45,852 bases of DNA from Thermoflexus hugenholtzii JAD2 (GTDB lineage Bacteria; Chloroflexota; Dehalococcoidia; UBA2979), in NCBI GenBank assembly GCA_945903275.1, contig CAMDNW010000015.1:1-45852 (forward strand), written 5' to 3'. Under the pieces are notes generated by a model, which saw only the letters and a list, made by a program, of their open reading frames with translations, made no database searches and was not told the DNA's origin. Positions within the stretch are counted from its first letter, which is position 1; the number at the start of each line of letters is the position of its first letter. The position numbers and the translations under genes were made by a program. This document shows positions 7,912-16,512 of the stretch, piece after piece.

Positions 7912-8436
7912 CTACGCCTCGACGAGGCCGAGGAGTTGGATGGGGTCATGGAGGGAGATTTTGCCGCCGGTTTCGATGTGGCAGCGGAGGCCGCCGTCGA
8001 AGCCGGCGAGGGCTTTGGTGAGGCCGGGGTGGGCGTTGAGTTGCTGGATGTAGCGGCAGGGGTCGCAGGGTCGGACGCCGGTGATGATGGCTTCGCCGAT
8101 GCGGAAGCGGACGCCGACGAGGCCGTTGAGGCTGAGGCCGCGGGTGACGAGGTTGCGGCGGGCTTGATACGGCTGGATGCCGATGGCCTCGGCGACTTCG
8201 GATTCGAAGAGAGTGAGTTCCTGGTCGTGCCAACGGGGGTCGCTCCACTGGCCGGTGCCGAGGGCGTAACGGTCGCCGACGATGCCGAGGCCGGCGACGA
8301 GGATGACAGAGCCTTGCTGTTCCATGGGGGCGCCGGCGCTCGGAGACGTGTAGATACCGATGAGCGTGGCGTCCCCTGCGCTCTTGGCGGCCTGGGGGAT
8401 GGTGGTGGCGCGGGGGGCGGGTTTGCGGGCGGGCAT
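7912..8436 (-). CDS. MOSC domain-containing protein
   Basis: A 174-residue stand-alone MOSC (molybdenum cofactor sulfurase C-terminal) domain protein. Family features are the early GDRYALGTGQWSD stretch, QELTLFESEVAEAI, the RRNLVTRGLSLNGLVG block and the conserved cysteine segment GVRPCDPCRYI, which carries the likely sulfur- or pterin-handling cysteine. It probably acts in Moco-dependent chemistry or sulfur transfer in the cytoplasm, but no Mo-enzyme gene is nearby. The ATG follows ACGGAG at suitable distance. It is divergent from bioY. Confidence 0.85.
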   Translation of the reverse strand: MPARKPAPRATTIPQAAKSAGDATLIGIYTSPSAGAPMEQQGSVILVAGLGIVGDRYALGTGQWSDPRWHDQELTLFESEVAEAIGIQPYQARRNLVTRGLSLNGLVGVRFRIGEAIITGVRPCDPCRYIQQLNAHPGLTKALAGFDGGLRCHIETGGKISLHDPIQLLGLVEA

Positions 8437-8600
8437 GGGTGGCTCCGTGATCCGTCTGGCTGCCTCTGTGCTGGTTGCTCGTGATTATGTCTGATTACGT
8501 GCGGTGCTGTGTGTCTTGACCGAGCACCCGGCGCGCGGCGATGTTATGTGTATCGTAGCGTCTCGATGGCGGGACGGCTGATGATCATAGGAGTTGCACG

Positions 8601-9659
8601 ATGACGACTGCTTCCCCGGCCCGAATGTATCCGACGCTTTCAGCGGCGGTGTTTCCGCAGCAGACGCTGGTGCGGCACGCCGCGCTGGTGATTGCCTCGG
8701 CGTTGTTCATTGCGGTGTGTGCGCAGGTGAGCATTCGGCTGGCGGTGAGCCCGGTGCCGATCACGATGCAGCCGTTCGCGGTGTTGCTGGTGGGTGGGCT
8801 GCTGGGTATGCGCCTCGGGATGGCATCGGCGGCGCTGTATGTGGCACTGGGTGTGTTCGGGCTGCCGGTGTACGCGGGGCAGGTGGCGAAGGAGGGCTTT
8901 GCGCACGCGGGCAGCATCAGCTTCGGGTGGTCGATCTTGATGGGCGGATCGGGCGGCTACCTGATGGCGTACCCGTTTGTGACGGCGCTCGTTGGCTACC
9001 TCGCGGAGCGCGAGTGGGATCGGACGCCGGTGCGGCTGGCGGCGGCGATGCTGGCGGGCAATGTGCTGATCTACGTGTTCGGTTTGCCGTGGCTGTACAT
9101 GTGGGCGGAGACGAACCCGGCGCTGTCCGGTGTGACGGACATGGATGTGGCGACGACACTGAAGTGGGGGTTGCTGCCGTTCATCCCCGGCGACCTAGCG
9201 AAGTTGGTGCTGGCTGCAGGGCTGGTGCCGTCCGGGTGGCAGTTGTTCCGCGTGTTTAAGGTGCGCAACGCGGAGACGCGCAAGTCCGCCCCAGCATCGA
9301 TGCGGCTTGCGCCGCTGGGGATCGCGGCGGGGCTGGCGATGGCGGCCGCGCCGCTGCTGCCGTGGTCCGGTGGGGTGCTGCCGGTCATGTCGGTGTCGGG
9401 CGCGCTGGTGCTAGTCGCGGGCCTCGATGCGGCGACGTGCGCGATGCTGCGGGCGCGGAGGATGATCGGGCCGGTGATGTCGCAGATCTGGATGTTCGCG
9501 GCGGCGTCCGTGGGCGGACTGATTGCATTCGTGCATCTGGTGGAGTTCACGGCGATGGGCGAGTTGGCGCTGGCATCGTTCGGCCTCGGTGTGCCTGTGG
9601 CGGTGGTGTCGGCGCTGTTGCTTCTGGCGGTGTCAGCTTCGGAGAGTGGTGCGGAGTAA
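8601..9659 (+). CDS. bioY: BioY-family biotin transporter with C-terminal membrane extension
   Basis: Residues ~25-215 are the BioY S-component, an integral membrane biotin-binding protein of ECF-type uptake systems: PVPITMQPFAVLL, LGMASAALYVALGVFGLPVY and the FIPGDLAKLVLAAGL helix are all diagnostic. BioY is usually about 190 residues. This one runs to 352, because a basic linker (~residues 214-235) leads into four additional hydrophobic segments at ~235-255, 265-285, 295-315 and 325-345. The ATG has an excellent ribosome binding site (TAGGAGTTGCACG). No bioMN (ATPase/T component) is adjacent, so it must work alone or share a distant module. TTGACC at 8516 may belong to its promoter, but no well-spaced -10 is evident. 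Confidence 0.9.
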   Translation: MTTASPARMYPTLSAAVFPQQTLVRHAALVIASALFIAVCAQVSIRLAVSPVPITMQPFAVLLVGGLLGMRLGMASAALYVALGVFGLPVYAGQVAKEGFAHAGSISFGWSILMGGSGGYLMAYPFVTALVGYLAEREWDRTPVRLAAAMLAGNVLIYVFGLPWLYMWAETNPALSGVTDMDVATTLKWGLLPFIPGDLAKLVLAAGLVPSGWQLFRVFKVRNAETRKSAPASMRLAPLGIAAGLAMAAAPLLPWSGGVLPVMSVSGALVLVAGLDAATCAMLRARRMIGPVMSQIWMFAAASVGGLIAFVHLVEFTAMGELALASFGLGVPVAVVSALLLLAVSASESGAE

Positions 9660-9700
9660 CGACGTAGTGGTGATGAGGTACGCCTGGGGATGATGCATGA

Positions 9701-9727
9701 CGAAGGCGGCCAGTCTGGCCGCCTTCG
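9701..9727. terminator. Hairpin between convergent bioY and rpsU
   Basis: A perfect 12-bp inverted repeat with a 3-nt loop (CGAAGGCGGCCA/TGGCCGCCTTCG) lies between two converging genes. Neither side has a U tract, so it would be an atypical bidirectional terminator. Confidence 0.55.
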
Positions 9728-9751
9728 CGATCTGCGATGCGAGGGGGCGGA

Positions 9752-9961
9752 CTAGCGGCGCTCGCGGGCTTCCGTGAGGCGGGCGGTCTTGCGGAGTTTG
9801 CGGATGCGGGCGGCTTCCTTCTTCTTGCGGAGGACGGAGGCCTTCTCGAAATACTGGTGCTTGCGGGCGTCGGCGAGGATGCCGTCCGCCATTACCTGCT
9901 TGTTGAAGCGTTTGAGGGCGGACTCCAACGACTCCATCTCACGAACCTGCACATCACTCAT
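9752..9961 (-). CDS. rpsU: 30S ribosomal protein S21
   Basis: A 69-residue small basic ribosomal protein. The N-terminus [18 protein letters not shown] is the S21 signature, and the rest is the usual helical [13 protein letters not shown] tail. S21 contacts the platform of the 30S subunit near the anti-Shine-Dalgarno and helps initiation. The ATG at 9961 gives the canonical MSxVQV start. A GTG at 9976 would add five residues (VEANR), but it overlaps the AGGTGG that probably serves as ribosome binding site. Confidence 0.93.
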   Translation of the reverse strand: MSDVQVREMESLESALKRFNKQVMADGILADARKHQYFEKASVLRKKKEAARIRKLRKTARLTEARERR

Positions 9962-10121
9962 GCGGTTTGCTTCCACCTATCTGGTCACTCGTCCGGGGGC
10001 ACCGGGCATCGCGGGAGAGCGGTGCGGTGCACGGGTAGCGTATTGGATAGACAACTATGTGTGCAGGCGGCCTCGATGTCTACCCCATCGGGCAGGGTTC
10101 CGCGCGGAAATGGGCTGAGCG

Positions 10122-10967
10122 ATGAAGATCGGGATCAATCTGCTGAACTTTGGGCCGAGGGTCTCGGCGGCCTCGATTGGGCGGTAGGGGCAGGCGGTGG
10201 AGGTGCTGGGATACCACGGCATCTTTCTGTCGGACCATGTGGCGATCACGCCGTCGGTGGCGTCGCGGTACACGGAGCCGTTCTTCGACGCGCTGACGAC
10301 GCTGGCGTTCCTGGCGCGGCAGACCGCCAACCTCGATGCGTTGAGCGGAGGGCAGTTGATCTTTGGCGTGGGGATTGGGAATGCGGTGGACAAGTTCGCG
10401 GCGCTGGGCGTGCCGCACCACTGGCACGGGGCGTGATCGGACGAGATGCTGGAGGCGATCACGGCACTGTGGACGGGCAATGGCGACGTTACGTACGCAG
10501 GCAGGCACATCGCGTTCGAACAGGTGGCGGCGATTCATCCGCAGCAGACGCCGCACCCGCCGATCTGGGTGGGCGGCAACAGCGAGAGCGCGCTGCGCCG
10601 TGCGGTGCGGTACGGCACAGCGTGGCATTCGATCAATCAGTCCATTGGCATGTTGCGCGATCGCTGGCTGCCCGCGCTGCGGGCGGAAGCCGAACGCGCG
10701 GGGAAGCCCACGCCGACATTTGCGCCGCGCATCCGGCTGCACATCACCGCGGAGGCGAACTTTGATGCCGCACGCGTGCCGGGGAGCGGATCGCTGGCAC
10801 AGGTACACGACGACCTCGGTGGCCTCGAAGCGCTGGGGGCGGAGTACGTGGTGCTGAACTGGTACACGGGCGACCTCGATGCGACGCGTGAGCACGAGCG
10901 GGGGTTCGCGATGCTGGCGACGGTGGCGTACCGAGTGGTGGAGTTGGTGCGGGTGCGGGTGCGGTAG
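10122..10967 (+). pseudogene. LLM-class (F420-type) oxidoreductase, broken by two in-frame stops and a deletion
   Basis: One continuous frame encodes a luciferase-like oxidoreductase: MKIGINLLNFGPRVSAASI, GYHGIFLSDHVAITPSVASR, LSGGQLIFGVGIGNAV, PPIWVGGNSESALRRAV. It is interrupted by TAG at 10185-10187, where relatives have a Trp (GRW), and by TGA at 10434-10436, where relatives have Arg (R-TDEML). In addition LAFLARQT runs straight into ANLDALSGG, so about 25 codons of the LGTxVLVLPYRNP strand are missing, possibly by recombination between similar ARQT/AxQT codons. No frameshifts have accumulated, so inactivation looks recent. Function before decay was probably F420-dependent redox chemistry on an unknown substrate. 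Confidence 0.8.
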
Positions 10968-10975
10968 GGGGTGGG

Positions 10976-11392
10976 TTAGACGGGTAGCAACTCGAGTGCA
11001 GCGATATGACGCGGGCGCATCATTGCGAAGTGCCGACGATCGAGGGTGGCGAGTTTGGGTTCGTTGAGGCGTTCGGTGATGGCAAGGACGGCGGCATCGA
11101 CGAAGCCGATGCCGCCGTCCGCGTAGCGGCCGGTGATTTCACGGATACGCGCATAGTCTTCAGCGAGCAGGTCTGTGATCTGGTATGCGCCAGCGGCGAT
11201 GTCATCGAGGAGCGCGATCAGTACCCCGGAATGCATCCGCTGGCGGATCAGCCAATCAACTTCCATAAGTACTGGTGATGGCACGAGTAATTGTTCATTG
11301 CTGTTCCGGAGCAAGTCGAAGGAGGCTGCGTGGTCGCGGTCTGATCGATCCATCGCCGCATAGAGCGGTCCAGTATCAAGGATCAATGCCAC
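10976..11392 (-). CDS. PIN-domain protein, VapC-type toxin
   Basis: A 138-residue PIN-domain ribonuclease. The four acidic positions expected for Mg binding are visible: D6 (LILDTGPL), E44 (VLMEVDWL), D99 (GIGFVDAAV) and D118 (LATLDRRHF). It is the putative toxin of a type II toxin-antitoxin pair. It starts with GTG at 11392 and overlaps the stop of the upstream ribbon-helix-helix gene by ten bases, the normal antitoxin-first order. Nothing in the toxin frame is broken, which makes the state of the antitoxin start codon important. Confidence 0.85.
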   Translation of the reverse strand: MALILDTGPLYAAMDRSDRDHAASFDLLRNSNEQLLVPSPVLMEVDWLIRQRMHSGVLIALLDDIAAGAYQITDLLAEDYARIREITGRYADGGIGFVDAAVLAITERLNEPKLATLDRRHFAMMRPRHIAALELLPV

Positions 11393-11607
11393 GAGCGCGG
11401 TTCGAACTGCATATCAGCGCTCTCGCGGGCTGTGTCGGTGTAGCCGGATGCACCGATGCCGAGGCTGCGCGGCTTTGGCCGGACGCGTGTTGCCTTCTCC
11501 TCAGCTGCCTCACGCATGAACTCGGCGAGGGAGATGCCGCGCTCGGTGGCGAGGATGCGGAGGCGACGGTGCAGGTCTTCGGGGAGGGAGATAGTGGTGC
11601 GCTGTAT
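11383..11607 (-). CDS. Ribbon-helix-helix antitoxin, probable AUA start
   Basis: A 75-codon frame whose residues IQRTTISLPEDLHRRLRILA, then TERGISLAEFMREAAEEKA, form a textbook CopG/ribbon-helix-helix DNA-binding domain, followed by a flexible toxin-wrapping tail (YTDTARESADMQFEPRSWH). It precedes and overlaps the PIN toxin gene. No ATG, GTG or TTG exists in frame before the beta-strand; the in-frame stop is at 11625-11623. A -10 box TATTAT (11619-11614) puts the transcription start on the A of ATA at 11607, so leaderless initiation at AUA, or an ATG lost by a G-to-A change, is the simplest reading. An out-of-frame ATG at 11615 would need a frameshift. The ORF is therefore usually missed. Confidence 0.65.
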   Translation of the reverse strand: MQRTTISLPEDLHRRLRILATERGISLAEFMREAAEEKATRVRPKPRSLGIGASGYTDTARESADMQFEPRSWH

Positions 11608-11619
11608 GATGACATAATA
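11608..11619 (-). promoter_or_regulatory. -10 element of the antitoxin-toxin operon
   Basis: TATTAT at 11619-11614 is followed by six bases and then the ATA codon. No convincing -35 is visible. The AT-rich flank (11625-11660) stands out from the surrounding GC. Confidence 0.45.
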
Positions 11620-11751
11620 GAACTATGCGCATCACTTATTACATTTTTGATTCACTGTCCGGCGGAAGCCTCAAGCGGCCTCGTGGGGTAGGATTGTGGC
11701 TCTCCCCCCTTCGATACTCGATCCCATGGCGATCGGCTAGGAGCGGCGGCG

Positions 11752-12708
11752 GTGCTCGATACGACCCGGTTTGGTGAGATGGCTGTATTCAGCGGGAATG
11801 CGCACCGCGCGTTTGCGGAGGCGGTCGGCCAGCATCTGGAGATACCGCTGGGCAACTGCGAGGTGATGGAGTTCTCGAACGAGAACATCTTTGTGCGGTT
11901 TCACGACAACATCCGCGAGCGGGATGTGTTTTTGATTCAGCCGATCGTGCCGCCGGTGAATACGCGGCTGATGGAGTTGCTGATCATGATCGATGCGGCG
12001 AAGCGCGCGAGTGCGGGCCGCATTACGGCGGTGATCCCGTACTACGCATATGGGCGGTCGGATAAGAAGGATCAGCCGCGGGTGCCGATCACGGCTCGGC
12101 TGGTGGCGAACTTCCTGGAAGTGGCCGGGGCGGATCGGGTGCTGACGGTCGACCTGCACGCTGGGCAGATTCAGGGCTTCTTCAATATCCCGCTGGATGA
12201 GCTGACGGCGTTCCCGCTGATCGCGGACTACTTCAAGAGCCAGAACCTGACGAACCCGGTGGTGGTGGCGACGGATGTGGGTGGGGCGAAGCGCGCGCAG
12301 AACGTGGCCGAGCGGCTGAAGACGGATATTGCGATCGTGGATAAGCGGCGGAGCGGGAATGATGAGAAGGCCGAGGCGGTGACGCTGATCGGCGATGTAA
12401 AAGGGCGCGATTGCATCATTGTGGATGATGAGGTGCTGACGGGCGGGACGGTCGCGTCGTGCATCGGGTTGTTGCGGGAGCGGGGGGCACGGTCGGTGCG
12501 GGTGGCGTGTGTGCATGCGCTGTTTGCGCCTCGTGCGTACCAAGTGCTGGACAACAAGGACACGGACGAGATGGTGTTCACGGACAGTGTGCCGTTGCCT
12601 GCGCCGTGGGGGACGGTGCCGTCACACTCGATTTCGATTGCGCCGCTGATCGGGGATGCGATTCAGCGGATCCACACTGGCGGGTCAGTGGGCGAACTGT
12701 TCCGTTAG
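11752..12708 (+). CDS. prs: Ribose-phosphate diphosphokinase
   Basis: A 318-residue PRPP synthetase, which converts ribose-5-phosphate and ATP to PRPP for nucleotide, histidine and tryptophan synthesis. Seen are the N-terminal EFSNENIFVRFHDNIRERDV segment, the ATP-site loop VIPYYAYGRSDKKD, the flexible VTVDLH-type block (VLTVDLHAGQIQGFF), and the PRPP-binding loop CIIVDDEVLTGGTV. Length is normal. The GTG start follows TAGGAGCGGCGGCG. The gene is separated by 71 bp from secA on the same strand. Confidence 0.95.
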   Translation: MLDTTRFGEMAVFSGNAHRAFAEAVGQHLEIPLGNCEVMEFSNENIFVRFHDNIRERDVFLIQPIVPPVNTRLMELLIMIDAAKRASAGRITAVIPYYAYGRSDKKDQPRVPITARLVANFLEVAGADRVLTVDLHAGQIQGFFNIPLDELTAFPLIADYFKSQNLTNPVVVATDVGGAKRAQNVAERLKTDIAIVDKRRSGNDEKAEAVTLIGDVKGRDCIIVDDEVLTGGTVASCIGLLRERGARSVRVACVHALFAPRAYQVLDNKDTDEMVFTDSVPLPAPWGTVPSHSISIAPLIGDAIQRIHTGGSVGELFR

Positions 12709-12779
12709 CGCCATAGGAGCTTCTCGTCGCCGGAGGTGTGAGGCGTTGTCGGGGCGGGCGGGGGTAAACTAGAAGCACT

Positions 12780-15389
12780 ATGGTTTCATTCCTTCGCAGG
12801 CTGATCGGTGACCCCAACGAACGTGCGCTGAACGAGCTGTGGCCGCTGGTGCGGCAGGCTGAGGCACTGGCGGATCGCATGAGCGTGCTGGACGAGGCTG
12901 GGCTGCGCGCGCTCACTGCGGAACTGCGGGAGCGGGTGCAGGCGGGCGCATCGCTCGATGACGTGGGAGCGGAAGGGCTGGCGGCGGCGCGAGAGGCGAT
13001 CGCGCGCGTTTCGGGCGAGCGGGCGTATCCGGTGCAATTGCTGGGGGCTGTGGTGTTGCATCGCGGGGCGATTGCGGAGATGCGGACGGGCGAGGGTAAG
13101 ACGCTGGTGGCGGCGCTGGCGCTGTACGTGAATGCGCTGGCCGGCGACGGGGCGCATTTGATCACCGTCAACGATTATCTGGCGCGGCGCGACGCGCAGT
13201 GGTACGGGCCAGCGCTGCACATGCTGGGGCTTTCGATTGGGGTGTTGCAGCACGAGTCGGCGTATCGCTTTACGACGGACGAGCAGCGCGGGTCGGAGCC
13301 GGGGATGGAGCATCTGGTCGCGGTGTCGCGGCACGAGGCGTACACGGCGGACATTACGTACGGGACGAACAACGAGTACGGATTCGACTACCTGCGGGAC
13401 AACATGGCGGCCTCGCTCGTTGGCAAGGTTCAGCGGGAGCGGGTGTTCGCGATCGTGGACGAGGCGGACTCGGTGCTGATCGACGAGGCGCGGACGCCGC
13501 TGATCATCTCAGGGCCGCAGCAGGATGACCTGTCGATCTATCCGCGCTTCGCACGCCTCGTGCCGTCGTTGCGGCGGGAGATCGACTACACGGTGGACGA
13601 GCGGTCGCGGTCGGTGCGATTGACCGAGGCGGGGGTGGAAGCGCTGGAGCGCGGGCTGGGCCTCGAGAACATCTATTCGGAGAACAACTTCCGGCTAACG
13701 CGGTACATGGAAGCGGCGCTGCGGGCGCAGATCATTTACCAGCGTGACCGTGACTACGTAGTCGCGGACGGCGAAGTGGTGATCGTGGATGACTTCACCG
13801 GTCGGTTGATGGAGGGGCGGCGGTGGAGCGACGGGCTGCACCAGGCGGTCGAGGCGAAAGAGGGCGTGCCGATCCAGCAGGAGTCGGTGACGTACGCGAC
13901 GATCACGCTGCAGAACTTTTTCCGCATGTACGACAAGTTGTCCGGCATGACAGGTACGGCGGCGACTGAGGCCGAAGAGCTGGCCGAAATTTACAAGTTA
14001 GAGGTGCTGACGATCCCGACGCACCGGCCGATGGTGCGCGAGGACAAGGCCGATCTGGTCTACCGAAACACCACCGGCAAGTTCAACGCGGTGATCGAGG
14101 ACGTGAAAGAGCAGCATGCGAAGGGCCGGCCGGTGCTAGTAGGCACGGTGGCGATTGAGACATCGGAGCATCTGTCGGATCTGCTGCGGCGGCAGGGGAT
14201 CGAGCACGAGGTGCTGAACGCGAAACAGCACGCGCGGGAGGCGAGCATCATCTCGCGTGCGGGCCTGCGGGGCGCGGTGACGATCGCGACGAATATGGCG
14301 GGACGCGGCACGGACATCAAGCTCGACCCGGGCGTCGCAAACCTGGGCGGGTTGCACATCATCGGAACAGAGCGACACGAGTCGCGGCGCATCGACAACC
14401 AATTGCGAGGTCGCGCGGGGCGGCAGGGCGATCCGGGTTCCTCGCGGTTCTACGTCTCGTTCGATGACGAGATCATGCGGCGGTTCGCGCCGGAGTGGTT
14501 GCCGGGGATCATGCAGAAGCTGGGGATGGACGACGATCAGCCGCTGGAATCCAAGATGGTGACGCGCGCGATTGAGACGGCGCAGCAGAAAGTCGAGGCG
14601 TACAACTTCGACATCCGCAAGCATCTGGTGCAGTACGACGACGTGATGAATACGCACCGCGATGTGATCTATACAGAGCGCGACAAGGTGCTGGCCGGCG
14701 AGAACATTAAAGACACCGTGTTGCAGATGATCGATGAGGAGTTGCAGGCGCTGGCGGAGGAGCACCTCGAAGAGGCCGTGCCGCCGGACTACGAGGCGTT
14801 CCACACGGCGGTGGACACGATGCTGGCGGCGAACGGCGAGTTGGGACTGGACGCGATCGTTGACCGAGCAATGGATGATATTTTGGACATGGCCGCGGAG
14901 ATCGCGGAGCGGCGCTACGACCTAGTCGAGGCCGAGCAGGGTGAGGAGAGCCAGCGGCTGGTGGAGCGGCTGGTGCTGTTGCAGGTGATCGACCAGTTGT
15001 GGGTGCAGCACCTGACGGCGATGGAAGATATGCGGCAGGGTATTGGGCTGCGCGCGTACGCGAGCACCGACCCGCTGATCGCCTACAAGGGCGAGGCGCA
15101 CGACATGTGGGGACAATTGCTCGCCAACATCCGGTCGATGGTGGCGCGGCAGATCATCCACGCGCGGCTGATGACCTCGCAGCCAGTGGCGCCGGTGATG
15201 CCGTTGCCATCGCAGTTGCGGGAGACGGGGCCGGGCGATCCGGACGCGGCGATCGGCGTGGGCGGGACGGCGGGCGCGGCGACGGCGACGCGGACGCAGC
15301 AGGCATCGGTGCGCAAAGTGGGGCGGAACGACCTGTGCCCGTGTGGATCGGGTCGCAAGTACAAGCGCTGTCACGGCCAGAACGGCTAG
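12780..15389 (+). CDS. secA: Preprotein translocase ATPase SecA
   Basis: An 869-residue motor of the Sec pathway that drives secretory proteins through SecYEG at the membrane. Visible motifs are Walker A in MRTGEGKTLVAAL (near residue 104), DEADSVLIDEARTPLIISG, the NMAGRGTDIKL block of the second ATPase fold, RIDNQLRGRAGRQGDPG, and a C-terminal zinc finger CPCGSGRKYKRCHG that binds phospholipid and SecB-like partners. There is no Shine-Dalgarno before the ATG. A TAAACT box ends nine bases upstream, which would leave a 5' UTR of only about two bases. Confidence 0.97.
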   Translation: MVSFLRRLIGDPNERALNELWPLVRQAEALADRMSVLDEAGLRALTAELRERVQAGASLDDVGAEGLAAAREAIARVSGERAYPVQLLGAVVLHRGAIAEMRTGEGKTLVAALALYVNALAGDGAHLITVNDYLARRDAQWYGPALHMLGLSIGVLQHESAYRFTTDEQRGSEPGMEHLVAVSRHEAYTADITYGTNNEYGFDYLRDNMAASLVGKVQRERVFAIVDEADSVLIDEARTPLIISGPQQDDLSIYPRFARLVPSLRREIDYTVDERSRSVRLTEAGVEALERGLGLENIYSENNFRLTRYMEAALRAQIIYQRDRDYVVADGEVVIVDDFTGRLMEGRRWSDGLHQAVEAKEGVPIQQESVTYATITLQNFFRMYDKLSGMTGTAATEAEELAEIYKLEVLTIPTHRPMVREDKADLVYRNTTGKFNAVIEDVKEQHAKGRPVLVGTVAIETSEHLSDLLRRQGIEHEVLNAKQHAREASIISRAGLRGAVTIATNMAGRGTDIKLDPGVANLGGLHIIGTERHESRRIDNQLRGRAGRQGDPGSSRFYVSFDDEIMRRFAPEWLPGIMQKLGMDDDQPLESKMVTRAIETAQQKVEAYNFDIRKHLVQYDDVMNTHRDVIYTERDKVLAGENIKDTVLQMIDEELQALAEEHLEEAVPPDYEAFHTAVDTMLAANGELGLDAIVDRAMDDILDMAAEIAERRYDLVEAEQGEESQRLVERLVLLQVIDQLWVQHLTAMEDMRQGIGLRAYASTDPLIAYKGEAHDMWGQLLANIRSMVARQIIHARLMTSQPVAPVMPLPSQLRETGPGDPDAAIGVGGTAGAATATRTQQASVRKVGRNDLCPCGSGRKYKRCHGQNG

Positions 15390-15391
15390 TC

Positions 15392-16270
15392 ATGCCTCGT
15401 GCGCGCAGTGCGGCCGCGCAACCCGAGCCCGCGAAGGGTACGCCAGTACGCCCGGTGCGGGCGTCGCGCGCGAAGAAGGCGGCGACGGCTGAAGTACCCC
15501 CGGCGGAAATCGGCGGGGCGCTGGACGCGGCAGGCCCGCTTGATCCGGAAGCGGCAGTCGCGATCTTCCTCGAAACGCTGGATGCAGGGATGACGTGGTA
15601 TCCGGCGCTGCTGTCAGTGGTGGCGCGGTGGACGGCGGCCTCGGAAGAGATCGATGGGATTACGCGGCAGTACCTGATCGGTGGCGAGGCGTTCGACTGG
15701 CTGCGGCTGGCGGAGCGGCTGGTGGAGGCGGCGGGCGAGCGCATCCCGGCGGCGGAGGCGGAGCGGCTGATCTTTCAGAACGAGCCGCCGGACGGGGCGG
15801 ATGAAGAGGCGTTCGCGCGGGCGATCGGGCCGCAGAAGCATCGCGCGCACCTGAACTTTCAGTACGGGGTGGTGATCGAGGAGACGCTGCTGCTGGATGC
15901 GGAACTGGACCTGCACAAGGCGCGGGCGATCGATGGGATCCGCGGTGAGCCTCCGGATGTGGTGGCGTACGAGCGGGTGTACGGGAAGACGCTGCAGGAG
16001 TTGATGGCGCTGTACCGCTCGGAGACGGGCGCGCCGCTGGGGGACCGGGTGCGGCAGCCGGACTGGCAGGCGTTCACGTACTGGTGCAGCAAGTACCGGT
16101 TCCGGTTCGGGGAGCCGGCGCGAGTGGCGTCGGATACGCGGAAGGCGCTGGCGTTGTTGTCGCGATTGCATGCGGAGCGAGTGCGGCTGGTGGTGGTGCC
16201 GGAGGAGACACGGTACGTGGAGAGCGGGTTCGTGTACGGGGATGAGGACGGGGATGAGGACGGGGAGTAG
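15392..16270 (+). CDS. Conserved hypothetical protein downstream of secA
   Basis: A 292-residue soluble protein that I do not recognise. A basic Pro/Ala-rich N-terminus (~1-45) precedes a largely helical body with FDWLRLAERLVEAAGERIP, HLNFQYGVVIEETLLLDAEL and TYWCSKYRFRFGEPARV. It ends in an acidic repeat, GDEDGDEDGE. There are no membrane segments and no obvious catalytic motif. Its ATG lies three bases after the secA stop, so the two are almost certainly co-transcribed, and a terminator follows 58 bp after its stop. An accessory role in secretion would be a guess from position only. Confidence 0.75.
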   Translation: MPRARSAAAQPEPAKGTPVRPVRASRAKKAATAEVPPAEIGGALDAAGPLDPEAAVAIFLETLDAGMTWYPALLSVVARWTAASEEIDGITRQYLIGGEAFDWLRLAERLVEAAGERIPAAEAERLIFQNEPPDGADEEAFARAIGPQKHRAHLNFQYGVVIEETLLLDAELDLHKARAIDGIRGEPPDVVAYERVYGKTLQELMALYRSETGAPLGDRVRQPDWQAFTYWCSKYRFRFGEPARVASDTRKALALLSRLHAERVRLVVVPEETRYVESGFVYGDEDGDEDGE

Positions 16271-16327
16271 GGGGACGGTTCGAAAGACGCACCTCGAAGA
16301 TCGGAGCCGTTGCGTGGCCTCGGAATG

Positions 16328-16359
16328 GACGCCCGCGCATAGTGCGGGCGTCTGAGTTT
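16328..16359 (+). terminator. Terminator of the secA transcript
   Basis: A 9-bp perfect stem GACGCCCGC/GCGGGCGTC (16328-16336 with 16344-16352) is followed by TGAGTTT. Confidence 0.7.
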
Positions 16360-16365
16360 CGCCTA

Positions 16366-16414
16366 CTCTCCCACCCTGTGAGGGGGGTTTCACCCCTCGC
16401 CCCCACTCAGAGGC
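16366..16414. repeat. Dispersed palindromic repeat, copy A1
   Basis: Contains GAGGGG/CCCCTC as a hairpin (16380-16398) and then CCCCCACTCAGAGGC. The block aligns with 40899-40942 over most of its length (CTCCCxCCCxGTGAGG...TCACCCCTxGxCCCCACTCA...GGC) and partly with 45505-45540. It is intergenic in each case. Confidence 0.55.
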
Positions 16415-16512
16415 TTGCCGCCCCTGAGACCCCCGCACGGACGGTATAAGCGTGCCTCGTGGGGAGCGGGGGATTTCGGAGGTGGTTGTGTGGGTGCGCC
16501 TCGGGGTGAGGG

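Noticed and set aside
10122-10967. Selenocysteine or programmed readthrough at the TGA/TAG codons of the oxidoreductase
   Set aside because: The positions correspond to Trp and Arg in relatives, no SECIS-like hairpin follows the TGA, and a deletion is also present.
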